Of a DNA stretch of 64,000 nucleotides, positions 44,125 to 52,923 are shown one piece after another. The translations under genes were made by a program, and so were the position numbers. The stretch is from Rhizobium mesoamericanum STM3625 (GTDB lineage Bacteria; Pseudomonadota; Alphaproteobacteria; Rhizobiales; Rhizobiaceae), in contig NZ_HF536772.1 in NCBI RefSeq assembly GCF_000312665.1, forward strand, positions 3,828,886 to 3,892,885, in the 5' to 3' direction. Every line of letters starts with the position of its first letter. Within the stretch, counting starts at the first letter, position 1. Below the pieces are notes generated by a model that saw only the letters and a program-made list of their open reading frames with translations, made no database searches and had not been told where the DNA came from.

Positions 44125-44535
44125 CTATGCGCGGCTCTTGGGATGGGCGGGCAGGTCGTCGCAGATGAGATCCCAGGAGACCTTTTCGGATGTCCAGACG
44201 TGAAACGTCGGGTGATAGGCATCCGGCTCGTCGAGGCTGACGGTCATGATGTCGATCAAATCCGGGTCGGCATCGTTCTGGTAGCTGAGCGGAGAGCCGC
44301 ATGAGCCGCAGAACGTACGCACGACGCCCTTCGAAGAGGCGAAGGCCCGCGGGGCCCCCTGTTCGTAGACCAGCGCTCGCACCGGAAAGGTGACGAAGGG
44401 AAGCGTCGGAGCCGAAGCAACCTTTCGGCAGGTCTGGCAATGGCAAATGCCGCTCGCCAATGGTGCCTCATCAATTCTGTAACGGATCGCGCCACAGCCA
44501 CATCCTCCGGCGTGACGGGTCTTCGCCTCGCTCAT
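44125..44535 (-). CDS. GFA/CENP-V domain zinc protein
   Basis: 136 residues with zinc-ligand motifs GGCGCGAIRY, CHCQTCRK and FCGSCGSPL, the pattern of glutathione-dependent formaldehyde-activating (Gfa) type proteins. Many members are not true Gfa enzymes. ATG 44535 with GGGGGTACGCAGG was preferred to an upstream in-frame start. Downstream, three diverged copies of a 17-18 bp element (GCGCGGCTCT and similar, 44092-44140) run through the last codons. Confidence 0.82.
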   Translation of the reverse strand: MSEAKTRHAGGCGCGAIRYRIDEAPLASGICHCQTCRKVASAPTLPFVTFPVRALVYEQGAPRAFASSKGVVRTFCGSCGSPLSYQNDADPDLIDIMTVSLDEPDAYHPTFHVWTSEKVSWDLICDDLPAHPKSRA

Positions 44536-44717
44536 CCTGCGTACCCCCGTTTTCCTTCTGACGATCATCCGTACACCCCGATCAGCTTTGTGTACTCGGC
44601 CAAACCTCGCGCGGGACGGTGGAGTGTGCACATATCCCGCAATACGGCCCTAAGAATGGCCATAGATAAAAAAACCGCGCGCTACGGTTCGGTGCGAGCG
44701 GTCCAGAAGTCTCAATG

Positions 44718-44737
44718 GCGGGCTCTGTAGAGCCCGC
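44718..44737 (-). terminator. Hairpin after cheW
   Basis: GCGGGCTC (44718-44725), loop TGTA, GAGCCCGC (44730-44737); it lies 9 bp after the cheW stop on the minus strand. There is no T tract, so efficiency is unsure. Confidence 0.5.
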
Positions 44738-44745
44738 AGCCGCGA

Positions 44746-45213
44746 TCAAGCAGCTTGCGCCAGCTCGTCAGCGATCACCGTGTCGAGGTTCAGGAAGCAG
44801 ACCATCGTCTTTTCGAGAGCCACGATGCCGCGGCAGAAGGCGCGCTGGGCTTCCGGGATGATTTCCGGAGCAGGCTGCAGGTCTTCGCTCTTGATGGTCA
44901 TCATGTCGGAAACCTGCTCGACCAGCAGGCCGACGAGCTTGCCGGCGATGTCCGTCACGATGATGGCGGAGCGCTCGGATGGCTCGGTCATTTTCATGCC
45001 GAGGCGGCAGGCCATGTCGATAACCGGGATCACTGCGCCGCGCAGGTTGATGAGGCCAAGCACGTAAGGCGGCGTGTGCGGCATCGGCGTTACCGGCGCC
45101 CAACCGCGGATTTCGCGGATCGCCATGATGTCGATGCAGAATTCCTGCTCGCCGAGATGGAAGGAGACGATCTCGAGATGCGAGCCGGTCTGGTTGATGA
45201 TGGTGTTGTTCAT
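44746..45213 (-). CDS. cheW: CheW chemotaxis coupling protein
   Basis: Couples receptors to the CheA kinase. 155 residues, two-lobed SH3-like fold with LGEQEFCIDIMAIREIRGW, VLGLINLRGAVIPVIDMACRLG (conserved NLRG) and GLLVEQVSDMMTIKSEDL. It starts 2 bp after the stop of the chemoreceptor gene, in one operon. The rest of the chemotaxis genes are not in the window, so this is a satellite receptor-coupler pair. Confidence 0.95.
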   Translation of the reverse strand: MNNTIINQTGSHLEIVSFHLGEQEFCIDIMAIREIRGWAPVTPMPHTPPYVLGLINLRGAVIPVIDMACRLGMKMTEPSERSAIIVTDIAGKLVGLLVEQVSDMMTIKSEDLQPAPEIIPEAQRAFCRGIVALEKTMVCFLNLDTVIADELAQAA

Positions 45214-45215
45214 GA

Positions 45216-47180
45216 TCAGAATTCTTCCCAGTTGTCTCCGGCCGGTGCGGCCATGGCTCTGGCGGTTGCGCCGCCGCTGAATGCGCCCGCGACCTTGCCG
45301 ATCAGGCCTCGCGCGGGAGATGGTTTCGGATGCGAGACTGCGGTGGCTTCCCGCGGCGTGGAACGGGCATTCATGCCCTCGCCGATCTTGAACGTATCGA
45401 TCAGCTGGATCAGGCTGTCGGCATCGATGGCGAGCGCGTGGCTTGCGGCGTTCGTTTCTTCCACCATGGCCGCATTCTTCTGCGTGACCTGGTCCATCTG
45501 GCTGATGGCGGTATTGATTTCGTTCAGTCCAGTAGATTGTTCGCGCGCAGAGGTTACGATTGATTTAACATGCTCGTCGATGCGCAAAACATCTTCGCCG
45601 ATCTGGCGCAACGCTTCACCGGCTGCCGTCACCAGCTCACCGCCTGCCTTCACCTCAGCCCCCGATTTTCCAATCAAGGCCTTGATATCCTTGGCAGCAC
45701 CAGCCGCACGACCGGCGAGTTCACGCACTTCCTGCGCAACGACGGCAAAACCCTTGCCGGCCTCGCCCGCACGTGCCGCTTCGACGCCTGCGTTGAGGGC
45801 GAGGAGATTGGTCTGGAAGGCGATCTCGTCGATGACGTTGATGATCGTTCCGATCTCGCGCGAGGCGGTGGCGATTCGCTCCATGGCGGCCATGGCATCG
45901 GTGACGACGATATCTGATTTTGCGGTATTCTGTCGGGTATGGGCAACCATGTGGCCGACTTCCTCGGCGCGATTGGTGGCGTTGCGAACCGTTGCAGTGA
46001 TCTGATCGAGTGCGGCGGAGGTTTCTTCCAGCGATGCCGCTTGCTGTTCCGTGCGCTTTGCCAGGTCGTCTGCAGCCGAGCGCATCTGTTGACTGTGCGC
46101 CTGTATGGAGACGCCATTCTTGGAGATGCCGGCCATCGTCTGACGGAGCGTTGCCGTGGTCAGGTTGAAGTCGGCGCGCAGGCGCTCCAGTTCCGGCTTG
46201 AACGGCTGATTGATGGTGACTGTCACATCTCCACCGGCGAGCCGCACAAGGCCCTGGCCCAGTGCACTTACCGCACTGTTGAGTGCTTCGGTATCGGCCA
46301 GCTTTGCCGCCTCCCGGCCCCGGCGCTCGGCATCGCTCTGTTGGCGTTCGCTTTCGCTGCGCGCCTGGAACTCCTGCTTCTCGATTGCGGCAAGGCGGAA
46401 GCTCTCCGCCGCGCGTGCCATGTCGCCGATCTCGTCGCCACGATCGGTGGCAGGAACATGGTGGTCGAGGTCGCCACTCATGATGGCGTGCATGCTCCTG
46501 CGCACACCCTCGATGCCGCGCCGGATGGCGCCGCCATGAACATATTGCAGGGCTGCCATTGTCAGGATGGCCAGGATGCCAAGTGCGAGCTGGATCTCAA
46601 TCGCCCGTTGGGAAATGGCGTTGGCGTCGTCGATACGGTTCTTTGCGAGTTCGCCGCCTTCGCGCGCGAGCGTGTCCAATGTCGCGCCGACCTTGTCGCC
46701 GCCAGCGTCGATGACGTCATCGAGCTTGTCGAATTCACCATCAGACGCGCCGGATTCGACGGCAGCCTTCAGGTCTTCGACGATACTCTTCCCCAGAGCC
46801 GCCACGTCCGCATCGTAAGTGGACAGCAGGCTTCCCGCGTTCAGCTCCTCTCCCAGTCGATGCATCTCCTTAGAGCTACCCTGCAATGCGTTAATCGCAT
46901 CGTTCATCAGTTTCAGGCGTTCGGCCTTGACGCTGTGATTGCCGCGATCGACGATGGTGTCCATGGCGGCGAGAATGAGAGTGAGGTTTGCCGCGCGCAT
47001 CTCATTGATGCGATCGACACTGGCCTGGATCTCGTTGGCGTGCCTGAGACCGGCGTCGGCGCTCGAATTCTGGTACCAGCCGACAGCCAGCATCGAGCCG
47101 AAGCCAATAAACGCCGCGCCTGCAAGAGTTCCAAGCCTCTGGCCAACGGACAGGCTCTTGCGCACTTTCATATCAGTCAT
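45216..47180 (-). CDS. Methyl-accepting chemotaxis protein
   Basis: 654 residues. N-terminal membrane segment (TLAGAAFIGFGSMLAVGWY, about 15-33), a periplasmic four-helix sensor (about 35-190), second membrane segment (LALGILAILTMAALQYV), HAMP (about 215-270 and a second HAMP-like part) and a signalling hairpin tip EIAFQTNLLALNAGVEAARA with neighbouring methylation helices. The C-terminal GDNWEEF resembles the WxxF/Y tether for CheR/CheB. The ligand is unknown. ATG 47180 with GGAGGGGG is supported; a longer frame reaches 47231. Confidence 0.92.
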   Translation of the reverse strand: MTDMKVRKSLSVGQRLGTLAGAAFIGFGSMLAVGWYQNSSADAGLRHANEIQASVDRINEMRAANLTLILAAMDTIVDRGNHSVKAERLKLMNDAINALQGSSKEMHRLGEELNAGSLLSTYDADVAALGKSIVEDLKAAVESGASDGEFDKLDDVIDAGGDKVGATLDTLAREGGELAKNRIDDANAISQRAIEIQLALGILAILTMAALQYVHGGAIRRGIEGVRRSMHAIMSGDLDHHVPATDRGDEIGDMARAAESFRLAAIEKQEFQARSESERQQSDAERRGREAAKLADTEALNSAVSALGQGLVRLAGGDVTVTINQPFKPELERLRADFNLTTATLRQTMAGISKNGVSIQAHSQQMRSAADDLAKRTEQQAASLEETSAALDQITATVRNATNRAEEVGHMVAHTRQNTAKSDIVVTDAMAAMERIATASREIGTIINVIDEIAFQTNLLALNAGVEAARAGEAGKGFAVVAQEVRELAGRAAGAAKDIKALIGKSGAEVKAGGELVTAAGEALRQIGEDVLRIDEHVKSIVTSAREQSTGLNEINTAISQMDQVTQKNAAMVEETNAASHALAIDADSLIQLIDTFKIGEGMNARSTPREATAVSHPKPSPARGLIGKVAGAFSGGATARAMAAPAGDNWEEF

Positions 47181-47521
47181 GTGACGATTATCCCCCTCCG
47201 CGATGAGACGCGGCATGTACCTTGCGCTCATGCGGATAGCCGGGGTGGAGATACCAGGCAGACGTCATGTCATGAGAGCAGCTAGCGCTCTATCCAGGGC
47301 TAAATTTAGATGCGTTTTTTTAAGTATTTGCTAACCCTCAAAGATTGCATGTTGCGTTTTGTTACACCAAGCATTGGTGGTGGTTCCCATCTGATTGGGC
47401 TTTCCCGCGTTCCGGTGGGGCAATCCGTCGCCGCCGGCAAACATCTTGTTGAATTGCACGGTGAAGGACGAGGCGATATCACGCGGAAACGGGAATGGTC
47501 CCGATCTCAGGGGTTCGATCG
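47181..47521. other. Intergenic region between mcp and the SCO gene
   Basis: 341 bp divergent promoter region. TTAA-GTATTTG-CTAACC at 47320-47336 is close to the CtrA consensus (one mismatch, exact N7). An open frame 47310-47525 lies across it but has no ribosome-binding site or family likeness. Confidence 0.5.
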
Positions 47522-48124
47522 ATGAAGACTGTCCGCATTGCGGTCTGGGTTGCGGTGCTCGTCATGGCCGGAATCCTCGGCTGGCTGACGCTGAATGTCA
47601 CCAAGACAAAGGAGGCCGTGTCCGAGGGACCGTTTGGCGTGCCATTCACTCTCGTCGCTCAGAATGGACAGCCGATCACCGAGCAGGCTTTCCGCGGCAA
47701 GCCGACGGCACTCTTCTTTGGTTTCACTCATTGCCCGGAAGTTTGCCCGACAACGCTGTTTGAGATGAATGGATGGCTGGAGAAGGTCGACCCGGAGGGC
47801 AAGAAGCTTCAGGCCTATTTCGTGACCGTCGATCCGGAGCGGGATACGCCTGAGGTGATGAACGAGTACGTCTCCAATGTCTCCAAGCGCATCATTGGCA
47901 TTTCGGGCGCACCCGACAAGGTCGCCGACGTCATCAAGGGTTACCGCGTCTACGCCAAGAAGGTACCGGTGGACGAGAGCAATCCGAACGGCGACTACAC
48001 GATGGACCACACGGCGTCCGTCTTCCTGCTCGATTCGGCCGGTCGCTTCTCCGGTACGATCGCCTATGGCGAAAATCCCGATACGGCTGTAAAAAAACTG
48101 GAGAACCTCGTCAGCAAGGGATGA
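47522..48124 (+). CDS. SCO1/SenC family protein (copper chaperone / redox)
   Basis: 200 residues with an N-terminal anchor (about 4-24) and a thioredoxin fold: the Cu-binding CxxxC in THCPEVCPTT and a distal His in DYTMDHTASVF. VTVDPERDTPEVM is the third SCO signature. SCO proteins deliver copper to the CuA site of cytochrome oxidase or act in redox defence. No cox genes are near. ATG 47522 with AGGGG upstream. Confidence 0.92.
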   Translation: MKTVRIAVWVAVLVMAGILGWLTLNVTKTKEAVSEGPFGVPFTLVAQNGQPITEQAFRGKPTALFFGFTHCPEVCPTTLFEMNGWLEKVDPEGKKLQAYFVTVDPERDTPEVMNEYVSNVSKRIIGISGAPDKVADVIKGYRVYAKKVPVDESNPNGDYTMDHTASVFLLDSAGRFSGTIAYGENPDTAVKKLENLVSKG

Positions 48125-48128
48125 CGGC

Positions 48129-49256
48129 ATGGCGTCAGGGCATCGCAGCATCTTGATCGCTGGCGCCGGTGCGACCGGTCTGACTGTCGCCCTCGAGCTG
48201 GCCCGGCGCGGGCACCTTCCGCGCATCGTCGATAGCGACACCGGCCCTGTGTCGCTCACGGAAAGCCGTGCACTTGGCATCAACGCAAGGACGCTGACGC
48301 TGCTTTCACCCTCCCGCGTGAGCGACGCCATACTGCAAGAATGCCAGCAGATCGCGCGCTTCCGCATCACGGCCAAGGGAAGACAGCTTGTCGATCTGGA
48401 CACGACCAAGCTTCCCGGTCCCTACGGCGCAATCTACGCCTTGGCGCAGGGACATACGGAGCGCTTGCTGCTTGGCAAGCTCTCCGATTACGAGATCGTC
48501 CCGGAGTGGCAAACCGCCGTGGAGACGGTTTCCGGCGATCTTTCGAGACCAACCGTTGTGCTTCGAAAACCTGATGGCTCGGTCGAAACCGCAGATTTCG
48601 ACATCGTGATTGGGGCCGACGGATCGCGTTCGGCGGTGCGCAAAGCCGTCGGCATCGAGTTCCCGGGGCAGTCGCTCGAGAGTAGCTTCCATCTGGCGGA
48701 TTTTCGCTACGCTTTGCCGATCGATCCGGGTTTTGCCGAGATCAGCCTGGTCGATCCTGGTATCATCGGGCGTATTCCTGTTACCCGCGATGTGCTGCGC
48801 TACATCTCGACGCTTGCGGATTTCGAAGGCCGCATTCAACACCCCGCGCCTGTCGCCGAGCGCGTCTGGGCGTCCGATTTTCGCATTCACTTCCGCCATG
48901 TCGACACGATGGCAAAGGGCAATGTGTTTTTGGCCGGCGACGCCGCGCACATCCATTCGCCAGCCGGCGCGCGCGGGATGAACCTTGGGATTGAGGACGC
49001 ATGCTGGTTGGCCTGGCTGATCTCGGAAGGGCGGCAGAAAGAGTATGCCGAACTCAGGATGCCGGCTGTCAAGAGGGTCATGAAGCAGACCTATCGGTTG
49101 ACATCGCTGATCACCATGCGCAATCCGGTGGCAATCACGATCCGCGACCTTGCCGCGCCGCTGATCTTGCGGATACCTGCATTCTCGCAAAAATTGCTTC
49201 GCAGTGTATCAGGATATGATACGCAGTCGCCGCCGTGGATCGATGGCGCCCTATAG
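48129..49256 (+). CDS. FAD-binding aromatic hydroxylase-like monooxygenase
   Basis: 375 residues. GAGATGLTVALELARRG binds FAD, DIVIGADGSRSAVRKAVG is the DG motif, and VFLAGDAAHIHSPAGARGMNLGIEDA is the GD/phosphate motif of class A flavoprotein monooxygenases (PHBH, PheA, UbiH groups). The substrate is unknown. It is 4 bp after the SCO gene, which may mean a shared transcript. prmA follows closely on the same strand. Confidence 0.85.
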   Translation: MASGHRSILIAGAGATGLTVALELARRGHLPRIVDSDTGPVSLTESRALGINARTLTLLSPSRVSDAILQECQQIARFRITAKGRQLVDLDTTKLPGPYGAIYALAQGHTERLLLGKLSDYEIVPEWQTAVETVSGDLSRPTVVLRKPDGSVETADFDIVIGADGSRSAVRKAVGIEFPGQSLESSFHLADFRYALPIDPGFAEISLVDPGIIGRIPVTRDVLRYISTLADFEGRIQHPAPVAERVWASDFRIHFRHVDTMAKGNVFLAGDAAHIHSPAGARGMNLGIEDACWLAWLISEGRQKEYAELRMPAVKRVMKQTYRLTSLITMRNPVAITIRDLAAPLILRIPAFSQKLLRSVSGYDTQSPPWIDGAL

Positions 49257-49270
49257 AAGAAAGACCGATT

Positions 49271-50149
49271 GTGAGTGAAATACGCCTTTATGTGACGACG
49301 ACTGAAGTGCAGGCAGGTGAGATTCTGGATTTGCTGTCCGATGTCTTCGGCGAAGAAGACTTCGCAATCGCGACGACGGAGATCGACGAAAAGAAGGACA
49401 TCTGGGAAGCGTCCGTCTACATGATGCGTGAAGACGAGGCTAAGGTTCGCACGCGTGTCGAGGAGGCGCTGAAGACAAGCTTTCCAGACGCCAAGGTCGA
49501 GCGTGAAGTTATTCCGGAGGTCGATTGGGTGGCGAAGTCACTCGAGGGTCTGAAGCCGGTTCGGGCAGGGCGCTTTCTTGTCCACGGATCGCACGACCGC
49601 GACAAGGTGCGTCCCGGCGACATTGCGATCGAGATCGATGCCGGCCAGGCCTTCGGTACCGGCCACCACGGGACGACGGCGGGCTGCCTGGAGACGATTG
49701 ATCGGGTCCTGCGCTCGCGCAGGGTGCGCAATGCGCTCGACCTCGGAACTGGCAGCGGCGTCCTGGCAATCGCCGTCAGGAAGCTGCGGAACATTCCAAT
49801 TCTCGCGACCGATATCGATCCCATCGCAACACGGGTCGCTGCCGAGAACGTTCGGCGCAATGGCATTGCGTCAGGTATCACCACCGAGACTGCGCCGGGT
49901 CTGCACTCGACCGCATTTTCTGCTCATGGTCCCTTCGATCTGATCATCGCCAACATCTTGGCACGGCCCCTGATCAAGATGGCGCCGCAGCTCGTCGATC
50001 ATCTGGCGCCCGGCGGTTCCGTCATCCTTTCGGGAATTCTCGCCGCGCAACGCTGGAAGGTGTTGGCTGCCTATAACGGCGCGCATTTGCGGCACGTCCG
50101 CACGATCTGGCGCAACGGCTGGGTGACGATCCATCTCGACCGCCCTTGA
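49271..50149 (+). CDS. prmA: PrmA, ribosomal protein L11 methyltransferase
   Basis: 292 residues. An N-terminal substrate domain precedes a class I SAM domain with ALDLGTGSGVLAIAV, ATDIDPIATRVAAENV and DLIIANILARPLIKMA, the NIL variant of the NPPY motif. AFGTGHHGTT is the PrmA-specific loop. GTG 49271 starts 14 bp after the monooxygenase stop. It trimethylates L11. Confidence 0.94.
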   Translation: MSEIRLYVTTTEVQAGEILDLLSDVFGEEDFAIATTEIDEKKDIWEASVYMMREDEAKVRTRVEEALKTSFPDAKVEREVIPEVDWVAKSLEGLKPVRAGRFLVHGSHDRDKVRPGDIAIEIDAGQAFGTGHHGTTAGCLETIDRVLRSRRVRNALDLGTGSGVLAIAVRKLRNIPILATDIDPIATRVAAENVRRNGIASGITTETAPGLHSTAFSAHGPFDLIIANILARPLIKMAPQLVDHLAPGGSVILSGILAAQRWKVLAAYNGAHLRHVRTIWRNGWVTIHLDRP

Positions 50150-50165
50150 GATGGAGGCAAAAGAA

Positions 50166-50190
50166 AAGGCGGTGCCAGTGGCACCGCCTT
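50166..50190 (-). terminator. Terminator between prmA and the small minus-strand gene
   Basis: AAGGCGGTGCC (50166-50176), loop AGT, GGCACCGCCTT (50180-50190). On the minus strand it is followed by TTCTTTTG, so it mainly serves the 57-codon gene at 50308-50481; on the plus strand it may also end prmA transcripts. Confidence 0.75.
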
Positions 50191-50307
50191 CGGACCAGTT
50201 TCCCGGTCATGCCCGCGAGCTCGAAGGAGGAGGAGCGCTCGAGCGGGCTTCTACTGGTTCTGATCGCCGATCTCGTGAGGGAGGAGGAGAAGAGAGCGGC
50301 GAGTTGC

Positions 50308-50481
50308 TCAGAACACGTAGCTGGTTGCGACCTGATGGCGCGTAACCCTTTGGCCGGCGCCGAGCATCTTGAGGGTGTCCTCATGGAGCGGACGGCGCGA
50401 GCCGATGATGTGACGCACGGTCTGGCGCTCGCCAGCCTGCACCGGGCTGCTGTAAGCGAAGCGCGACAGAGGGGCAGTCAT
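50308..50481 (-). CDS. Small basic hypothetical protein (57 aa)
   Basis: Read directly: MTAPLSRFAYSSPVQAGE to the C-terminus VATSYVF. It is basic, with several Arg and His residues (RQTVRHIIGSRRPLHED). An AAAGGA lies 8 bases before ATG 50481, and a T-tailed hairpin lies 117 bp downstream. Codon use is GC-rich like the neighbours. No family recognised. Such short Arg-rich proteins are widespread among rhizobia. Confidence 0.6.
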   Translation of the reverse strand: MTAPLSRFAYSSPVQAGERQTVRHIIGSRRPLHEDTLKMLGAGQRVTRHQVATSYVF

Positions 50482-50761
50482 ATCTGAATTCCTTTTGTTT
50501 CGTTTAAGGTTCGTCTCGAACCCGTTTGATGGCGCCTATATAGCGATTTAGAAAAGCTGAGGGAGATGGTTTCGTTCATGGGAGCCATGCGTTGAATGCA
50601 TAAAGCGTGCCAGTTTGTGAATCGGCGCCTCATTTCCGCCGAATTATTGGGCGGCCTTTGCTCAGGCTTCGCTTTGCGAATTCCTGCTATTCGCCTGAAA
50701 TTCCGATAACATAACCGAATTCCTTCGCTGCGGGATTCGTACAAAAACCGGGTTATTGAGC

Positions 50762-52597
50762 ATGTTCCAATCTTTCGAAGTCACTTCGACGCCACAATTT
50801 GGCCGCGACCGGGTCGCGGCGTTGCGAGACAGTTTTGACGCGCTTGGCATCGATGCCTTTCTTGTGCCGAGAGCCGACGAATTCAATGGCGAATATGTCC
50901 CGGCCTGTTCGGAGCGCTTGTCATGGTTGACGGGTTTTACCGGGTCGGCCGGCGTCGCCTTGGTTACGCGTTCGGCGGCGATTGTCTTCGTGGACGGCCG
51001 CTACGTGACGCAGCTTGCCGAACAGGTGGACAACTCCGTTTTCATCGGCGGGGACCTTGTGAACGAGCCGCCTCACGTCTGGCTTGCGAAGAACGGCTCC
51101 AAGGGTCTGCGCCTCGGCATCGATCCGTGGCTGCATTCTGGCGCAGAGGTGCGGCGCCTTGAAAAGGCGCTTGCCGAGATTGGCGGTTCGCTCGTTGTCC
51201 TGCCTCACAATCCTCTCGACAAGCTCTGGAGCGACCGGCCGCAGGAGCCGCTGGGACAGGTGACGATCCAGAACGTCGCGCAGGCGGGCGTGCTTGCCAC
51301 CGATAAGATCGCGACCATCGCGGCCGATCTTGCAAAGAAGAACGTCAAGGCGGTGCTGATTGCCGATCCGTCTTCGGTCGCCTGGATCTTCAATATTCGC
51401 GGTGCCGACGTGCCGCATACGCCGCACCCCCTTGCGCGCGCGATCCTCTATGCCGACGGTAAGGCCGACCTTTTCCTCGACAAGCGCAAGACCGGTATCG
51501 AGGCCGAAGCCTATCTCGCGCAGATGTGCCTGCAGCTTCCGCCGTCGGAACTCGAAAAGAAGCTCTCAGCTGTTGCAACGGACGGTGGCCGCGTGCTGGT
51601 CGATCCTGACCTGACCTCGTATGCCTTGGCGCAGATCATTCGCAAGGCCGGGGGGGAGGTCGTGGAAGGGAACGATCCTGCGAAGCTGTCACGAGCCGTC
51701 AAGAACAATGTCGAGATCAACGGTTCTGCGGCCGCGCATCTGCAGGACGGCGCGGCGATGGTCGAGTTTCTCTATTGGCTGTCGCAGATCAAGCCCGGGA
51801 CCGTGACCGAGATCGAGGTGGCGCAGAAGCTGGAAGCAGCGCGCGCCCGCCTCGGCCAGAGCATGCAGAACCCGCTGAAAGATATCTCCTTCGATACGAT
51901 CTCCGGTGCCGGCGAGCATGCGGCAATCATGCACTATCGGGTGACGACGGAAACAAACCGCAAGCTGGAAGCAGGTGAACTCTTCCTGATCGATTCAGGC
52001 GCCCAGTACATCAACGGCACGACCGACATTACCCGCACCGTCGGCATCGGCTCGGTCACCGAGGACCACAAGCGCTTCTTCACGCTGGTCCTGAAGGGAA
52101 TGATTCAGATTAGCACTGCGCGCTTCCCAAAGGGCACGCGCGGCTGCGACCTTGATCCGCTAGCCCGCATCGCTCTCTGGCGGGCAGGGGCTGATTTTGC
52201 CCATGGAACCGGTCACGGCGTCGGGTCGTATCTTTCCGTGCATGAAGGCCCGCAGCGCATCGCCAGGCTCTCAACGCAGGAGTTGCTGCCGGGGATGATC
52301 CTCTCGAACGAGCCAGGCTATTACCGCCCCGGCGCTTTCGGCATCCGCATCGAGAACCTGATCTATGTCCGCGAGGCGGAGGCGATTGAGGGTGGCGACA
52401 TGCCGATGCTCGGCTTCGAGACGCTGACCTTCTGCCCGATCGATCGCAACCTCGTTATTGCGGAGCTTCTGACGCATGACGAGCTGCACTGGTTCAACAG
52501 CTACCATGAGCGCACTCGCGAGGCGCTGATGCCGCTGATCCACGACCACGACGTCAAAGCATGGCTGGAGAACGCGACCCTGCCGCTGGAATATTGA
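50762..52597 (+). CDS. Aminopeptidase P (Xaa-Pro aminopeptidase, M24B)
   Basis: Removes the first residue before proline. 611 residues, three-domain type found in alphaproteobacteria: two N-terminal creatinase-like domains and a pita-bread metal domain (about 305-545). Ligands lie in LIDSGAQYINGTTDITRT (two Asp), AHGTGHGVGSYL (His), SNEPGYYRPG (Glu) and IRIENLIYV (Glu). It starts at ATG 50762; a TTG at 50756 is possible. Confidence 0.93.
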   Translation: MFQSFEVTSTPQFGRDRVAALRDSFDALGIDAFLVPRADEFNGEYVPACSERLSWLTGFTGSAGVALVTRSAAIVFVDGRYVTQLAEQVDNSVFIGGDLVNEPPHVWLAKNGSKGLRLGIDPWLHSGAEVRRLEKALAEIGGSLVVLPHNPLDKLWSDRPQEPLGQVTIQNVAQAGVLATDKIATIAADLAKKNVKAVLIADPSSVAWIFNIRGADVPHTPHPLARAILYADGKADLFLDKRKTGIEAEAYLAQMCLQLPPSELEKKLSAVATDGGRVLVDPDLTSYALAQIIRKAGGEVVEGNDPAKLSRAVKNNVEINGSAAAHLQDGAAMVEFLYWLSQIKPGTVTEIEVAQKLEAARARLGQSMQNPLKDISFDTISGAGEHAAIMHYRVTTETNRKLEAGELFLIDSGAQYINGTTDITRTVGIGSVTEDHKRFFTLVLKGMIQISTARFPKGTRGCDLDPLARIALWRAGADFAHGTGHGVGSYLSVHEGPQRIARLSTQELLPGMILSNEPGYYRPGAFGIRIENLIYVREAEAIEGGDMPMLGFETLTFCPIDRNLVIAELLTHDELHWFNSYHERTREALMPLIHDHDVKAWLENATLPLEY

Positions 52598-52612
52598 GAA
52601 TTACTGCTGGCG

Positions 52613-52921
52613 TCACATGCCGATCGTGTGGCGCCAGCTCATGACGACGAGCCAGGCGACGATCAGCATCCAGGTGTGCGAGGCCCGCAGACCGACGATG
52701 AGGGCCACGAGCAGGGCGAGCTTCGAATCCCAACCTCCCACGAAGAAGGCCGGCGCAACAAGCGTCGTCAAGACAGCGGCGGGGACTGCGGCCAGGGCAG
52801 CCTCCATGCGCGGCGGAATGCGCTTCATCGTGGTGATGAGGACATATCCACCGATGCGGGTTGCGTAGGTGGCAACCGCGGCAGCGACGATCACGAGAGC
52901 CATGTGGAGATCGAACGCCAT
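52613..52921 (-). CDS. azlD: AzlD, small subunit of branched-chain amino acid exporter
   Basis: 102 residues, three to four membrane segments, family pattern TYATRIGGYVLITTMKRIPPRMEAAL and VPAAVLTTLVAPAF. The AzlC-AzlD pair forms an LIV-E type exporter for branched-chain amino acids or their analogues. It starts 2 bp after azlC. Confidence 0.9.
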   Translation of the reverse strand: MAFDLHMALVIVAAAVATYATRIGGYVLITTMKRIPPRMEAALAAVPAAVLTTLVAPAFFVGGWDSKLALLVALIVGLRASHTWMLIVAWLVVMSWRHTIGM

Positions 52922-52923
52922 TG

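Noticed and set aside
47310..47525. 71-codon plus-strand frame before the SCO gene
   Set aside because: No Shine-Dalgarno and it covers the likely divergent promoter of mcp and the SCO gene.
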